Notes: a model not told the origin generated them from the letters alone. A stretch of 64,000 nucleotides of DNA from Paenibacillus alba (GCF_013204855.1 NZ_JABMKZ010000006.1:62001-126000), one strand, 5' to 3'; positions 47,678-56,579 are shown, counted from the stretch's first letter. Numbers and translations are program-made.

Positions 47678-48001
47678 CTAGTCGCAACAATTAAGCTTTT
47701 CACAAGAAACGGCATCCACTTCCTTCTTCTGAGAAGGCAGATGTTGAAATAACTCATGCAAATATGGTTTATCGTTAATATTCAGCGAATAAAATACCCA
47801 CTGGCCTTTCTTGGCTTCTTTCACCAAACCGCCATCTTTGAGCTTTCGCATATGCTGACTCACATTGGGTTGACTCGTTTGCAGAATTTCAACAAGCTCA
47901 TAAACGCATAGCTCGCGTTCCCGCAGAAGGGAAAGGATCGTGAGTCTCATTTTATCCCCGAGCAGCTTGCATACATCCGATAACTTCTCGATATCTATCA
48001 A
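47678..48001 (-). CDS. arsR: ArsR-family arsenic-responsive repressor
   Basis: The 107-residue repressor has the winged helix core (ILQTSQPNVSQHMRKLKDGGLV). The usual metal-sensing motif ELCVCDL reads ELCVYEL here, leaving only Cys32; three more cysteines sit at the C-terminus (C100, C105, C106), so arsenite may be bound by another set. The start is a TTG at 48001 after GAGGAGGAA. It should repress arsRBC from the palindrome upstream. Confidence 0.92.
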   Translation of the reverse strand: MIDIEKLSDVCKLLGDKMRLTILSLLRERELCVYELVEILQTSQPNVSQHMRKLKDGGLVKEAKKGQWVFYSLNINDKPYLHELFQHLPSQKKEVDAVSCEKLNCCD

Positions 48002-48064
48002 ACTTTTTTCCTCCTCTATTAAACAGATTCAAATTGTTTGTATCAGGCTTAATGTGAAATTAGT

Positions 48065-48084
48065 ATATAATCATTTGATTATAT
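48065..48084. promoter_or_regulatory. ArsR operator
   Basis: The perfect inverted repeat ATATAATCA-TT-TGATTATAT lies 63 bp upstream of the arsR start. It contains the ATCA/TGAT core of known ArsR sites. Confidence 0.65.
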
Positions 48085-48145
48085 GTGAAAGTTGAGAATT
48101 TGTAAAAATATTTGTTCGCAGGCAATATTCCCGCAAATGTCAGCC

Positions 48146-48391
48146 GAGCCTGCCAAAAAGGCAGTCTCAACGGGTGAAAGTCGTCCAAGCCGCTCCGAGC
48201 CTGCGAAAAAAGCAGTCTCAGCTCGTGAAGGAGGGGAATCCCCACGAAAAGTCAGCCGAGCCTACCAAAAAGGCAGTCTCAACGGGTGAAAGCCGTCCAA
48301 GCCGCTCCGAGCGTGCGAAAGAGGCAGTCTCAGCTGGTGGAAGAGGCAATTCCACGTGAAATGCCAACCGAGCCTGCCGTCTCTCTGCCCC
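48146..48391. repeat. 112-bp tandem repeat, same family as 33489-33936
   Basis: Units start at 48146, 48258 and 48370 (the last truncated), exactly 112 bp apart. Each starts GAGCCTGCC-AAAAA-GGCAGTCTC and has a second GAGCNTGCG hairpin 51 bp later, then 61 bp to the next unit. The spacing is identical to the other 112-bp locus, though the sequence between hairpins differs. Confidence 0.9.
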
Positions 48392-48398
48392 CGATATA

Positions 48399-48431
48399 CG
48401 ACAAAAAGCCCTGTGTAAGGGCTTTTTGTCG
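48399..48431. terminator. Terminator of the GntR gene
   Basis: CGACAAAAAGCCC/GGGCTTTTTGTCG with a 7-base loop gives T-runs on both strands; it lies 15 bp after the GntR stop. Confidence 0.88.
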
Positions 48432-48445
48432 TGCAATCCTGTTTA

Positions 48446-49162
48446 TTACAGCTTGCGCTCGAAGGTAAACTTCGCACGGTCTCCTCTGAATATTTCATGT
48501 GAATATTCTACGGGTATATTATCCGTCGAGTACGTAACTGTATTTAGCAGAAAGGTAGGTGCGCCAATGGGTGCATCCAAATGCTTTGAGATGGTCTCAT
48601 CGAGTAAAATAGGTTCGATGGATTCCGCGCAATGCGACAGCTGAATGGAAAATTTGTTTCTAATTAATTCATACAGCGAACCAGAGCACTCTTCCTTCGT
48701 AAGTCCTGGGGTAACCTTCCAGGGAATATAGGTGATGGAGAACAGCAAGGGAAGACCATCTGCATAGCGAATTCTCTCAAGCCGGAAGACAGCATCCTGC
48801 TCAGAGATTTGCAGCTTTTTGGCGAGACGCTTATCCGCAGAAACGACGGTAAGTTCGACCACCTTTGTTTCAATTTGTTGGCCGCGGCCTTTTAAATGCT
48901 CTTTGAAGCTGCGATAGGGAGCGACCGATTGCTCGATTTTGGGTAAAGAGACAAAGGTGCCTTTTCCTTGGATCTGATAAATGTGTCCTTCTAATTTGAG
49001 CTGATTTAATGCCAGTCGAATCGTCGTGCGGCTGACGCCGAATTTCTCGCAAAGATCTGATTCTGTTGGCAGTTGCTGCCCTGGCGCGTAGTTCCCATCT
49101 TCAATCATTTCGTGAAGCTTTTCCTTGACTGTATAATAAAGCGCAATGCCATCTTTTTTCAT
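48446..49162 (-). CDS. GntR/HutC-family regulator with UTRA domain
   Basis: The 238-residue regulator has an N-terminal winged helix (LCEKFGVSRTTIRLALNQLKLEGHIYQIQGKGTFV) and a UTRA ligand domain, the DasR/NagR/TreR type that binds phosphorylated sugars. It is divergent from the sugar ABC/GH4 operon and surely its regulator; a 6-phospho-sugar made by the operon is the likely inducer. One of three matching operator sites overlaps its own promoter, suggesting self-control. GGAGG lies 11 bases before the ATG. Confidence 0.92.
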   Translation of the reverse strand: MKKDGIALYYTVKEKLHEMIEDGNYAPGQQLPTESDLCEKFGVSRTTIRLALNQLKLEGHIYQIQGKGTFVSLPKIEQSVAPYRSFKEHLKGRGQQIETKVVELTVVSADKRLAKKLQISEQDAVFRLERIRYADGLPLLFSITYIPWKVTPGLTKEECSGSLYELIRNKFSIQLSHCAESIEPILLDETISKHLDAPIGAPTFLLNTVTYSTDNIPVEYSHEIFRGDRAKFTFERKL

Positions 49163-49212
49163 GATGAAGAAAACCTCCGAATATAAACGTATTGCTCATA
49201 TCATACCATGAT

Positions 49213-49235
49213 ATTTGTTACAACAACAATATGAT
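49213..49235. promoter_or_regulatory. GntR operator, site 1
   Basis: ATTTGTTACAACAACAATAT matches the sites at 49458 and 49565; the core is TTTGT-N4-ACAAC. It lies just upstream of a TATGAT -10 of the GntR gene. Confidence 0.6.
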
Positions 49236-49341
49236 TTAAAGAATTTGTTAAAATGGATCTTTTATCGTGGTTTAGGTATATTCCATGAAATAAGAGGTAG
49301 TAATGTCATGAAACATAACACAAACTTAAAAAAACCAGTAA

Positions 49342-49355
49342 AGACACCGTTTTCA
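49342..49355. promoter_or_regulatory. Catabolite-response element (cre) candidate
   Basis: AGACACCGTTTTCA matches 13 of the 14 positions of the CcpA consensus TGWNANCGNTNWCA, about 33 bp before the -35 of the sugar operon. Confidence 0.5.
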
Positions 49356-49387
49356 TCATTTTCATAAAATATTTTGTGTGATTATTG

Positions 49388-49416
49388 TTGACACATTTTT
49401 CGAACCATACTATACT
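49388..49416 (+). promoter_or_regulatory. Promoter of the sugar operon
   Basis: TTGACA, 17 bp, then TATACT. The predicted start near 49423 gives a leader of about 280 bases that holds two operators. Confidence 0.8.
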
Positions 49417-49457
49417 CGATTTATCAAGGCAGCCAAATTACAAGAAAATTTGTATCT

Positions 49458-49483
49458 AAATTTGTTACTACAACGATATGAAT
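49458..49483. promoter_or_regulatory. GntR operator, site 2
   Basis: TTTGTTACTACAACGATATG, flanked by AAA and AAT, is the same motif as sites 1 and 3. It lies about 40 bp downstream of the promoter, so a bound regulator would block elongation. Confidence 0.6.
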
Positions 49484-49564
49484 TATACCGATTTATATCA
49501 AGATTTCAAGGCTGCTAAGAAAAAATTTCGGGGGGAACTTCAAAATTAGAGAAGCATACTGGGT

Positions 49565-49590
49565 AAATTTGTAATAACAACAATATGAAT
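49565..49590. promoter_or_regulatory. GntR operator, site 3
   Basis: TTTGTAATAACAACAATATG, flanked by AAA and AAT, lies in the leader about 110 bp before the first gene. Confidence 0.55.
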
Positions 49591-49701
49591 TTAGTGAATT
49601 TGTGTTGGTCGAGGGAAGTGCTCATCGCCGTTTAGTGTTTTTCCTTGTCATTTACCGTTTAGAAATCAAAATGGGCAATAATAACATTCGGAGGTGTACG
49701 T

Positions 49702-51066
49702 ATGAAGAAAGAATGGAAAGTGTTGACGGTTACTGCGATGAGTTTGGTGCTGCTGGCTGGTTGTTCGGGTACACCTGATGCTGGGACTCCTGCCAAAAGT
49801 ACAGACAAAGGAAATGGCGGAGCCACACAGGCTGCGAACGTGCTGGATTGGAGCAAAACGAGCGATGCTTCGTTGAAGGGTCAAGAGATTAATGTACTTT
49901 GGGCGGTATCCAAGGGCGCAGAAAGTCCACGTGTCGATATGGTGAAGAAATTCACGGATAAGACGGGAATTAAAGTTAATATTATGGGTGTCGACTATAA
50001 CTCCTTATATTCCAAAATCACGATCTCCGCGATGTCGAACTCCGCAGATCTTGATGTTGTGGAAATGGATACGATATGGGCGGGACAATTTTTCAAAGGA
50101 AATCTGGCTGAAGACTTAACGAATGTCGTTCCTAAAGAAGTACAAAGTCAATTTACGCAATCGTCCCTTAGTTCAGTTTCTTATGATGGACATCTCGTGG
50201 CGATGCCTTGGTATTCCGGAACGAAGCATTTCTACTGGAACAAGGAGCTTTTGACCAAAGCAGGCATCGATCATGCTCCCAAAACGTATGACGAGTTCCG
50301 CGAGGCTTCCAAGAAACTTACGGCTAATGGCATCTATGCATCGGGTTGGTCTTGGAAACAGTCCGAGGCTTTAATTACGGATTATGTCAGCTTGGCCTAT
50401 GCGTTTGGCGGTCAATTCTTCGATAAAGACGGCAAGCCATCCTTCAATAAAGGCGGCGCTCTAGACGCGCTTAAATATATGGTTGATATCCTTAATAAAG
50501 ATAAAACCGTTGATCCTGCAAGTCTCCAGTGGTCGGAAGAAGATGTTACGCGTGCATTCTCGGCTGGCAAGCTGGCGATGATCAGCGCTTGGGAGGGCCG
50601 TTATCCGGATTTGAATGACCCGGCGAAATCCAATGTGGTGGATAAGACGGATGTCGGATTAATGCCTGGTCAAGGAAATGTCGTTTCTTCCGCTGTAACA
50701 GGCTCTGAGGGCTTGGCTCTAATGAAGAGCAGCAAGCACAAACAGGCAGCTTTGGCTTTCCTGAAATGGATTGGCGAAAAAGAATATCAACTGGACGAGT
50801 TTAAAATCGAAGGGCAATATCCGGTTCTGCAAAGCTTGTACACAGATCCAGAGCTTATCGCGGCGGATTCGACCAAAACGATTGGAAAAATTTCCGAACA
50901 ATATAAATACGGCCACGATCGTCCGAATGCACCTGGTTATGTCAACTGGTCCGACATTTTGGCAGCAGATCTGCATGAGGCACTATTAGGCAAAAAGACA
51001 CCGGAAGACGCATTGAATGATGCTGCTCAGAAAATCGAGAAAGCGATTGCTGAATCTACAAAATGA
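49702..51066 (+). CDS. Sugar ABC transporter solute-binding lipoprotein
   Basis: The 454-residue lipoprotein has a signal peptide with lipobox LLAGC (Cys21) and a family 1 solute-binding fold (MVKKFTDKTGIKVNIMGVDY; MPWYSGTKHFYWNKELL). It captures a sugar outside the cell and hands it to the two permeases that follow. A stable hairpin after the stop may protect this transcript, giving more binding protein than permease. No ATPase gene is in the operon. Confidence 0.93.
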   Translation: MKKEWKVLTVTAMSLVLLAGCSGTPDAGTPAKSTDKGNGGATQAANVLDWSKTSDASLKGQEINVLWAVSKGAESPRVDMVKKFTDKTGIKVNIMGVDYNSLYSKITISAMSNSADLDVVEMDTIWAGQFFKGNLAEDLTNVVPKEVQSQFTQSSLSSVSYDGHLVAMPWYSGTKHFYWNKELLTKAGIDHAPKTYDEFREASKKLTANGIYASGWSWKQSEALITDYVSLAYAFGGQFFDKDGKPSFNKGGALDALKYMVDILNKDKTVDPASLQWSEEDVTRAFSAGKLAMISAWEGRYPDLNDPAKSNVVDKTDVGLMPGQGNVVSSAVTGSEGLALMKSSKHKQAALAFLKWIGEKEYQLDEFKIEGQYPVLQSLYTDPELIAADSTKTIGKISEQYKYGHDRPNAPGYVNWSDILAADLHEALLGKKTPEDALNDAAQKIEKAIAESTK

Positions 51067-51080
51067 TAAACGAGATTGAG

Positions 51081-51110
51081 CGGGCGTGCTCTCCGATAGA
51101 GGGCTGCCCG
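51081..51110 (+). terminator. Hairpin after the binding-protein gene (no T-run)
   Basis: CGGGCGTGCTCTC pairs with GAGGGCTGCCCG. With no T-run it is more likely a stabilising or processing hairpin than a terminator. Confidence 0.5.
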
Positions 51111-51134
51111 TGCAATTCTCCATAGGGAGGATCT

Positions 51135-52043
51135 ATGAATAAAACCTTCAACAGCAAAAAAAAGGCGTTAAATCATGATCAGAAAAACGTGCTATTGGCG
51201 CTTTTATTCATTTTGCCTACTGCGTATTTACTCGTAAAAACATTTGTTTTTCCTGTCTATCAAACCGTCGTTTGGAGCTTCTATCACTACAATCCGATGG
51301 ACGGCACAGGCTCTTATTTTGTCGGGTTCAAAAACTATTTGGATGTTCTGCAAAGCGCCGATTTCCAAATTTCGATGAATCGAACGCTAATATTCACATT
51401 ATTGTCCGTTGTGTTGGAACTGTTTTTTGGCTTCGTTAGCGCACTGCTGCTGAATCAGACTTTTAAGGGAAGATCGTTTTTTAGAGCGATTATCATTATC
51501 CCTTGGGCATTGTTGACGTTGGTTAACGGTCTGACGTGGCAATGGATCCTAACGCCTAATTACGGGGGCTTAACGGTAATCTTGCATCAGCTTCATCTCC
51601 TTGCTCCGGATGTGAATCCGGTTTGGCTGGCAGATTCCAGTCATCTGATTTATTTCGTCGTCCTTGCAGACGTTTGGAAAATGACGCCTTTTATTACGAT
51701 TATTTTGCTAGCGGGACTGCAGTCTATTTCCTCTGATTTATACGAAGCGGCAATGCTTGATGGAGCAGGCTTCTGGAAGAAAATTCGTTCTATTACTATT
51801 CCGCAACTTATCCCTTCATTAATGATGGCTCTAGTCCTGCGGACAATGGGTGCTTTTAAAGTATACGATGTACTGACGGTTTTCACCGGAGATGCGACCA
51901 CTTCCGTTTCTTACTTAACCTTTAATAATGCATTTCGCTATTTCTTTCTCGGAAAGGCATCGGCCATGGCGTGGATGACTTCGATCGTCATTCTCATACT
52001 GGCTATCATTTATATACGTTTGCTGAATAAAAAAGAAGACTAG
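51135..52043 (+). CDS. Sugar ABC permease, MalF type
   Basis: The 302-residue protein has six transmembrane helices and the EAA loop (YEAAMLDGAGFWKKIRSITIPQLIPS) that contacts the ATPase. It forms the first half of the importer channel. GGGAGG precedes the ATG, and the second permease follows after 18 bp. Confidence 0.93.
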   Translation: MNKTFNSKKKALNHDQKNVLLALLFILPTAYLLVKTFVFPVYQTVVWSFYHYNPMDGTGSYFVGFKNYLDVLQSADFQISMNRTLIFTLLSVVLELFFGFVSALLLNQTFKGRSFFRAIIIIPWALLTLVNGLTWQWILTPNYGGLTVILHQLHLLAPDVNPVWLADSSHLIYFVVLADVWKMTPFITIILLAGLQSISSDLYEAAMLDGAGFWKKIRSITIPQLIPSLMMALVLRTMGAFKVYDVLTVFTGDATTSVSYLTFNNAFRYFFLGKASAMAWMTSIVILILAIIYIRLLNKKED

Positions 52044-52061
52044 CTGCTCGGAGGTGAAAGC

Positions 52062-52985
52062 ATGCAACCGAAAAATAAGAAATGGAAGCAGTTGTTCAAG
52101 GCCTCCAGTACCGATTTATTTTCGCCGTTTTATTTGTGGCTTGGCTTGATTATATTGACGATTTGTACGCTCGGCCCTTTCGTATACTTGTTCTCATCCT
52201 CGTTGTCCTTAGAAATTGAGCTAATTAACGGGCATATTTTCCCGCATGCGCCAACGTTGAAAAACTATATCGGCTTGCTCACAGGCAGCAATGCGGTTGT
52301 ATTTGCCAGTGCGTTAAAAAACAGCGTTGTCGTATCCGTGTTGGTTACGTTGATCTCTATCTTCGTCGGTGTATTTGCGGCATACGCGTTCTCTCGTATT
52401 AAATTTCCGTTTCGCAAAACGGGATTGTTCGTCGTATTGGCTGTGCAAATCATGCCATCCATTAGTATTATTACGCCGCTTTACATCATCATTCGCGATG
52501 GTATTAAGATCGATATTCCTTTCACCGGAATTGTCTTATTCCAAACGCCGCCGCTGCTTGATTCCGTCTGGGCTTTGGTTTTCTCTTATACATCGTTCAG
52601 CTTGCCTTACGTCGTATGGCTTCTGGCTGGATATTTTCAGACGATCCCCAAGGAGCTGGAAGAGGCCTCTTATGTGGACGGCTGTAATAGACTTCGCACG
52701 ATGTTTCGCATTATTTTGCCATTATCCATGCCGGGGATTGCGGCGACAGCTATTTTTGCCTTTTTGAATGCTTGGGATGAATTCCTTTTTGCCAATGCCT
52801 TCACCCAAACCTATGCGTCCAAAACATTGCCAGTCATGATCGCTGAATTTGTCGGCAAGCACAGTATTGATTGGGGTGCTATGACAGCAGGAGGATTCCT
52901 AGCTTCATTGCCTCCCGTCATTATTTCGTTGTTCCTATACAAATATATTATCGGCGGCGTAACGGCCGGAGGTGTGAAAGAATGA
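52062..52985 (+). CDS. Sugar ABC permease, MalG type
   Basis: The 307-residue protein has six transmembrane helices and the EAA loop (EEASYVDGCNRLRTMFRIILPLSMPG). It is the second half of the channel. The stop codon overlaps the ATG of the kinase gene (ATGA). A shared ATPase of the MsmX type, coded elsewhere, is presumably used. Confidence 0.93.
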   Translation: MQPKNKKWKQLFKASSTDLFSPFYLWLGLIILTICTLGPFVYLFSSSLSLEIELINGHIFPHAPTLKNYIGLLTGSNAVVFASALKNSVVVSVLVTLISIFVGVFAAYAFSRIKFPFRKTGLFVVLAVQIMPSISIITPLYIIIRDGIKIDIPFTGIVLFQTPPLLDSVWALVFSYTSFSLPYVVWLLAGYFQTIPKELEEASYVDGCNRLRTMFRIILPLSMPGIAATAIFAFLNAWDEFLFANAFTQTYASKTLPVMIAEFVGKHSIDWGAMTAGGFLASLPPVIISLFLYKYIIGGVTAGGVKE

Positions 52986-53974
52986 GCAGCGATACCTACA
53001 TTCTCGGTGTCGATGGCGGTGGTTCCAAAACATATGCAGTCATTGTGAATAGCAATGGCGACAAAATTGGCAGCGGTATATCCGGGTCATGCAATCATCA
53101 AGTGATCGGCATCGACAAAGCTGCCATGCATATCAAGGAGTCGATTGATTTAGCGCTGCAAGCGGCGAAGTTGACTTATTCCGATATTGCGTTTACTCAA
53201 TATGGCTTGGCGGGGTTAGACCGAGAGCGGGATTACAATATTGTGCGTCAGGCCATCTCGCAAATTCCTTTGGCACCCTGGGATTTGGTGTCGGATACGA
53301 TGGAGGGACTGCGAACAGGCAGTGTTCGCAATGTCGGTGTCGTGCTCATCTGCGGCAGCGGGACGAATGCGGCTGGACGGAATGAAGCTGGTGTGACGGT
53401 TCAGGTCGGAGGAGTCGGTTACTTGTTTGGCGACAATCTCGGAGGGAACTATATGGCAACGACGATGTTCAGAACAGCTGTCAGGTCGTGGGAGGGGCGA
53501 GAAATTCCCTCGATTTTGCCGCAAAAGCTGCTTCAATACTTCGGCTTCCCGACTATGGAAGCTCTCATTGATGATTTCTTAGATCGTGAAATCTATCAAA
53601 TTCGAGAAGGTAGATTAACAATCGCCTTGCATGAAGCAGCGGATGAAGGGGATTTGCTCGCTATTCGCTTGCTGAAAGAAGCAGGCCAAGAGCTGGGCAT
53701 TACGGGAAATGCCGTTATTCGCAAACTTGGCGGTTTAGAGGGTCAAACCATTCCTATCGTGCTTGTTGGCAGCGTTATTCAGAAGGGACGCAGTCCTTAT
53801 CTTCTAGAAGAATTACGGAAAACTTTAGAGCTTGAGAATTCGAGCGTTGAACTGATTATTCCGGAGATAGCGCCGGTATATGGCGCGATTTTGCTAGCCA
53901 TGGACCATTTGCAGATTCCAACGACAGAAGAGACGCACCGGAAATTTCGTGTAAATGGAGGATATGAACAATGA
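52982..53974 (+). CDS. BadF/BadG-type sugar kinase (N-acetylglucosamine kinase-like)
   Basis: The 330-residue ASKHA-fold kinase has phosphate-1 motif VDGGGSKTYAVI, phosphate-2 motif ICGSGTNAAG, and the later loop IVLVGSVIQKG. Its family includes GlcNAc and glucosamine kinases. Its place between an ABC importer and a family 4 6-phospho-glycosidase suggests it phosphorylates the imported glycoside at C6, giving the phosphate that GH4 enzymes need. The ATG at 52982 overlaps the permease stop; the longer frame from 52871 lies inside the permease gene. Confidence 0.88.
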   Translation: MSSDTYILGVDGGGSKTYAVIVNSNGDKIGSGISGSCNHQVIGIDKAAMHIKESIDLALQAAKLTYSDIAFTQYGLAGLDRERDYNIVRQAISQIPLAPWDLVSDTMEGLRTGSVRNVGVVLICGSGTNAAGRNEAGVTVQVGGVGYLFGDNLGGNYMATTMFRTAVRSWEGREIPSILPQKLLQYFGFPTMEALIDDFLDREIYQIREGRLTIALHEAADEGDLLAIRLLKEAGQELGITGNAVIRKLGGLEGQTIPIVLVGSVIQKGRSPYLLEELRKTLELENSSVELIIPEIAPVYGAILLAMDHLQIPTTEETHRKFRVNGGYEQ

Positions 53975-55290
53975 AAAAACCACATTTGAAAATAGCAGTT
54001 ATCGGCGGAGGGTCCTCATATACCCCAGAATTAATAGAAGGATTTATCAAGCGTTATGAGGAACTGCCAGTAAAAGATTTGTACTTAGTGGATATCGAAG
54101 CAGGGCGAGAGAAGCTTGAAATCGTAGGTAATCTGGCGAAGCGGATGCTGGAAAAGGCGAACGTGCCGATTAATCTGCACCTAACGTTTGATCGTCGCGA
54201 GGCGATTCGCGATGCCGATTTCGTAACGACACAAATGCGTATAGGCCTCTTGGAAGCGCGGGGCCGCGATGAACGGATTCCGCTTAAATACAATTGTATC
54301 GGTCAAGAGACAACAGGTGCAGGCGGATTTGCCAAAGGCTTGCGTACCATTCCAGTCATTCTGGATATTTGCAAAGATATGGAAGAGCTTGCTCCCAACG
54401 CGTTTTTGGTCAACTTTACGAACCCAGCCGGGATGGTAACCGAAGCGGTATTGAAGTACTCCAACGTGCGTACAGTCGGGCTATGCAATCTGCCGATTGA
54501 AACCAAAATGCAAATTGCCAGCCTGATGGATGTGGATGTATCCAAGATCGATATCGAAATGGTCGGTATCAATCATTTGAACTGGACGACCAAAATTTTC
54601 GTCGATGGCGAAGACCGTACAGACGATATTTTGTTCAAGGCATCTGGGGAAAGCAAGTTTACGATGCAAAATATCCCGGGATTCTCTTGGGATCAAGAGT
54701 TCATCCAATCGCTTGGCGCTCTTCCATGCGGCTATCACCGCTATTTCTACATGAAAGAAAAAATGCTTAAGAAACAGCTGGAAGAAGTCGCTACCAAGGG
54801 AACTAGAGCGGAAATCGTCAAAAAAGTGGAAACCGAGCTGTTTGAGCTGTACAAAGATCCCGAGCTTGCGGTTAAGCCTAAGCAATTAGAGCAGCGCGGA
54901 GGCGCTTATTACTCGGAAGCAGCGCTCAATTTGATTTCTTCCATGTACAACAACAAGAAAGACGTTCAAATTGTAAACGTTAGAAATAACGGCACAATTC
55001 CAAGCTTGCCAGACGATGCTTCCATCGAAGTAAACTGTGTGATCAGTTCAGACGGCCCGAAACCGGTACAGATTACAACGCCGATGAATCCGAAGATTAG
55101 AGGCCTTCTGCAAATCGTGAAAGCATACGAAGAGCTGGCTGTAGAAGCGGCTGTAAAAGGCGATTACAATGCTGCACTGCAGGCGCTGACGATTCACCCT
55201 CTGGTAGGCTCCGTCGATATTGCGAAGCCATTGCTGGATGAAATACTTGCTGAGAACAAAGCTTTTTTGCCGCAATTTAATCAAGCCTAA
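53971..55290 (+). CDS. Family 4 glycosidase (6-phospho-beta-glucosidase-like)
   Basis: The 439-residue protein starts with the NAD-binding motif KIAVIGGGSSYTPEL of GH4 and has the NPAGM motif, the metal Cys in VGLCN and the metal His in GINHLNW. GH4 enzymes need NAD+, a divalent metal and usually a 6-phosphorylated sugar; the sequence resembles 6-phospho-beta-glucosidases. The start overlaps the kinase stop (ATGA). The exact glycoside is not known. Confidence 0.92.
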   Translation: MKKPHLKIAVIGGGSSYTPELIEGFIKRYEELPVKDLYLVDIEAGREKLEIVGNLAKRMLEKANVPINLHLTFDRREAIRDADFVTTQMRIGLLEARGRDERIPLKYNCIGQETTGAGGFAKGLRTIPVILDICKDMEELAPNAFLVNFTNPAGMVTEAVLKYSNVRTVGLCNLPIETKMQIASLMDVDVSKIDIEMVGINHLNWTTKIFVDGEDRTDDILFKASGESKFTMQNIPGFSWDQEFIQSLGALPCGYHRYFYMKEKMLKKQLEEVATKGTRAEIVKKVETELFELYKDPELAVKPKQLEQRGGAYYSEAALNLISSMYNNKKDVQIVNVRNNGTIPSLPDDASIEVNCVISSDGPKPVQITTPMNPKIRGLLQIVKAYEELAVEAAVKGDYNAALQALTIHPLVGSVDIAKPLLDEILAENKAFLPQFNQA

Positions 55291-55350
55291 AGTGACAGGC
55301 AGAGCAACGATTTTGATTGCCAATGTAATGGGAAAAGAATAAGATTTAGT

Positions 55351-55394
55351 AGGCGCAGGTTCCTGTTAATAACAGTAGCGTGCGCCTGCTTTAT
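55351..55394 (+). terminator. Hairpin between GH4 and MFS genes
   Basis: AGGCGCA/TGCGCCT encloses a CTGTT-AAT-AACAG hairpin and is followed by GCTTTATT. It may attenuate transcription into the MFS gene. Confidence 0.45.
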
Positions 55395-55418
55395 TGGTGC
55401 ACGAAGGGGGATTCGTAT

Positions 55419-56579
55419 GTGAAAAGTCTTGCGTCCTACTATTTTCTTTATTATTTGGGGCAAGCTGCGCTGATGCCGTACCTTAGCCTCTATTTAAGTG
55501 AAAAGGGAATAAGCTCTACCTTAATCGGGCTGCTTTTATCTCTATGGGCCTTAACGAGTGTCATTGCTCAGCCCATCATGGGGATGTTGAATGACCGTCT
55601 GAACGATCGCAGGCAAATATTGATGCTGTGTACCGTTCTGGCGCCTATTCTGGCATTTGGCTTCTATTTCTTTGATGCCTACTTTGCCTTATTAATCTTC
55701 TCTGTTCTCTTCCCGTGGTTCCAATCGTCATCAGGCTCATTAAGCGATTCACTCGCTGTAGAAATTGGCAGCAAAGCAGGGTTTTCGTTTGGCAGTATTC
55801 GACTTTGGGGGGCTCTAAGCTTCTCGCTGGCTAGCTTTGTCACGGGGATTGTTTACGAGCGGACCGGTTATGGGAGCATCTTTTTCTACTTTCTGTTCAT
55901 CAATGCAGGCGTTCTGGCTGTTTTGTTTCTTTTTCCCAAAATCAAGGCCTCTGAACATAAACTGTCCATGTTCGATCAGGCCAAACAGGTGATAAGCAAT
56001 AAGCGTTTCCTGCGCTTTATTGGGATTTGCTTGCTGGTGAATTTGTCCATTGCTATTAACTTTTCATTTCTTCCAATCTATTTTAAAACGATGGGCTTTA
56101 ATAAAGCCTGGATCGGCACCACCTATGCGATAGCGGCCATTATTGAAGTTCCGATGTTCTGGGTATCTGCCAAGCTGAATAGCAAAATTGGTCGCTTGCC
56201 TGTGCTCTGTATGGCAGCTGCTTGCTACGCGGTCAAATGCTTGACACTGGCCTTCACGCACGATGTATATCTGGTGCTGGCTTCCCAGCTCCTCGACGGA
56301 ACGGCCTACGCATTCTTCGCCAGTGCAACGGTGGAAATGGTCAAAAGCTATTCCAAGGACGAGACACAGGCTACCTTCCAAACCGTATTTGCGGCCATTA
56401 CAACTGGTCTAGGCGGAATTATTGGCAGCGCCTTCGGAGGCATCTTGATTGACCATATGGGCGCGCCGTTTCTGTACTTAATATTGTTTGTGCTGTGCAT
56501 CACAGCAGCCGTGCTATTCGTCATTTCTTATAAAATGTCCAGTCGCTCGATTAGCCATAATCACCTGCAGAATAGCTAG
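55419..56579 (+). CDS. MFS transporter
   Basis: The 386-residue permease has twelve transmembrane helices, with the loop 2-3 motif MGMLNDRLNDRRQ and a LacY-like N-terminal half (YYLGQAALMPYLSLYL). It may carry a sugar or a product in or out. The GTG at 55419 follows GAAGGGGGA; the frame opens at 55380 but without a site. It lies 128 bp after GH4 and could belong to the same regulon. Confidence 0.88.
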   Translation: MKSLASYYFLYYLGQAALMPYLSLYLSEKGISSTLIGLLLSLWALTSVIAQPIMGMLNDRLNDRRQILMLCTVLAPILAFGFYFFDAYFALLIFSVLFPWFQSSSGSLSDSLAVEIGSKAGFSFGSIRLWGALSFSLASFVTGIVYERTGYGSIFFYFLFINAGVLAVLFLFPKIKASEHKLSMFDQAKQVISNKRFLRFIGICLLVNLSIAINFSFLPIYFKTMGFNKAWIGTTYAIAAIIEVPMFWVSAKLNSKIGRLPVLCMAAACYAVKCLTLAFTHDVYLVLASQLLDGTAYAFFASATVEMVKSYSKDETQATFQTVFAAITTGLGGIIGSAFGGILIDHMGAPFLYLILFVLCITAAVLFVISYKMSSRSISHNHLQNS

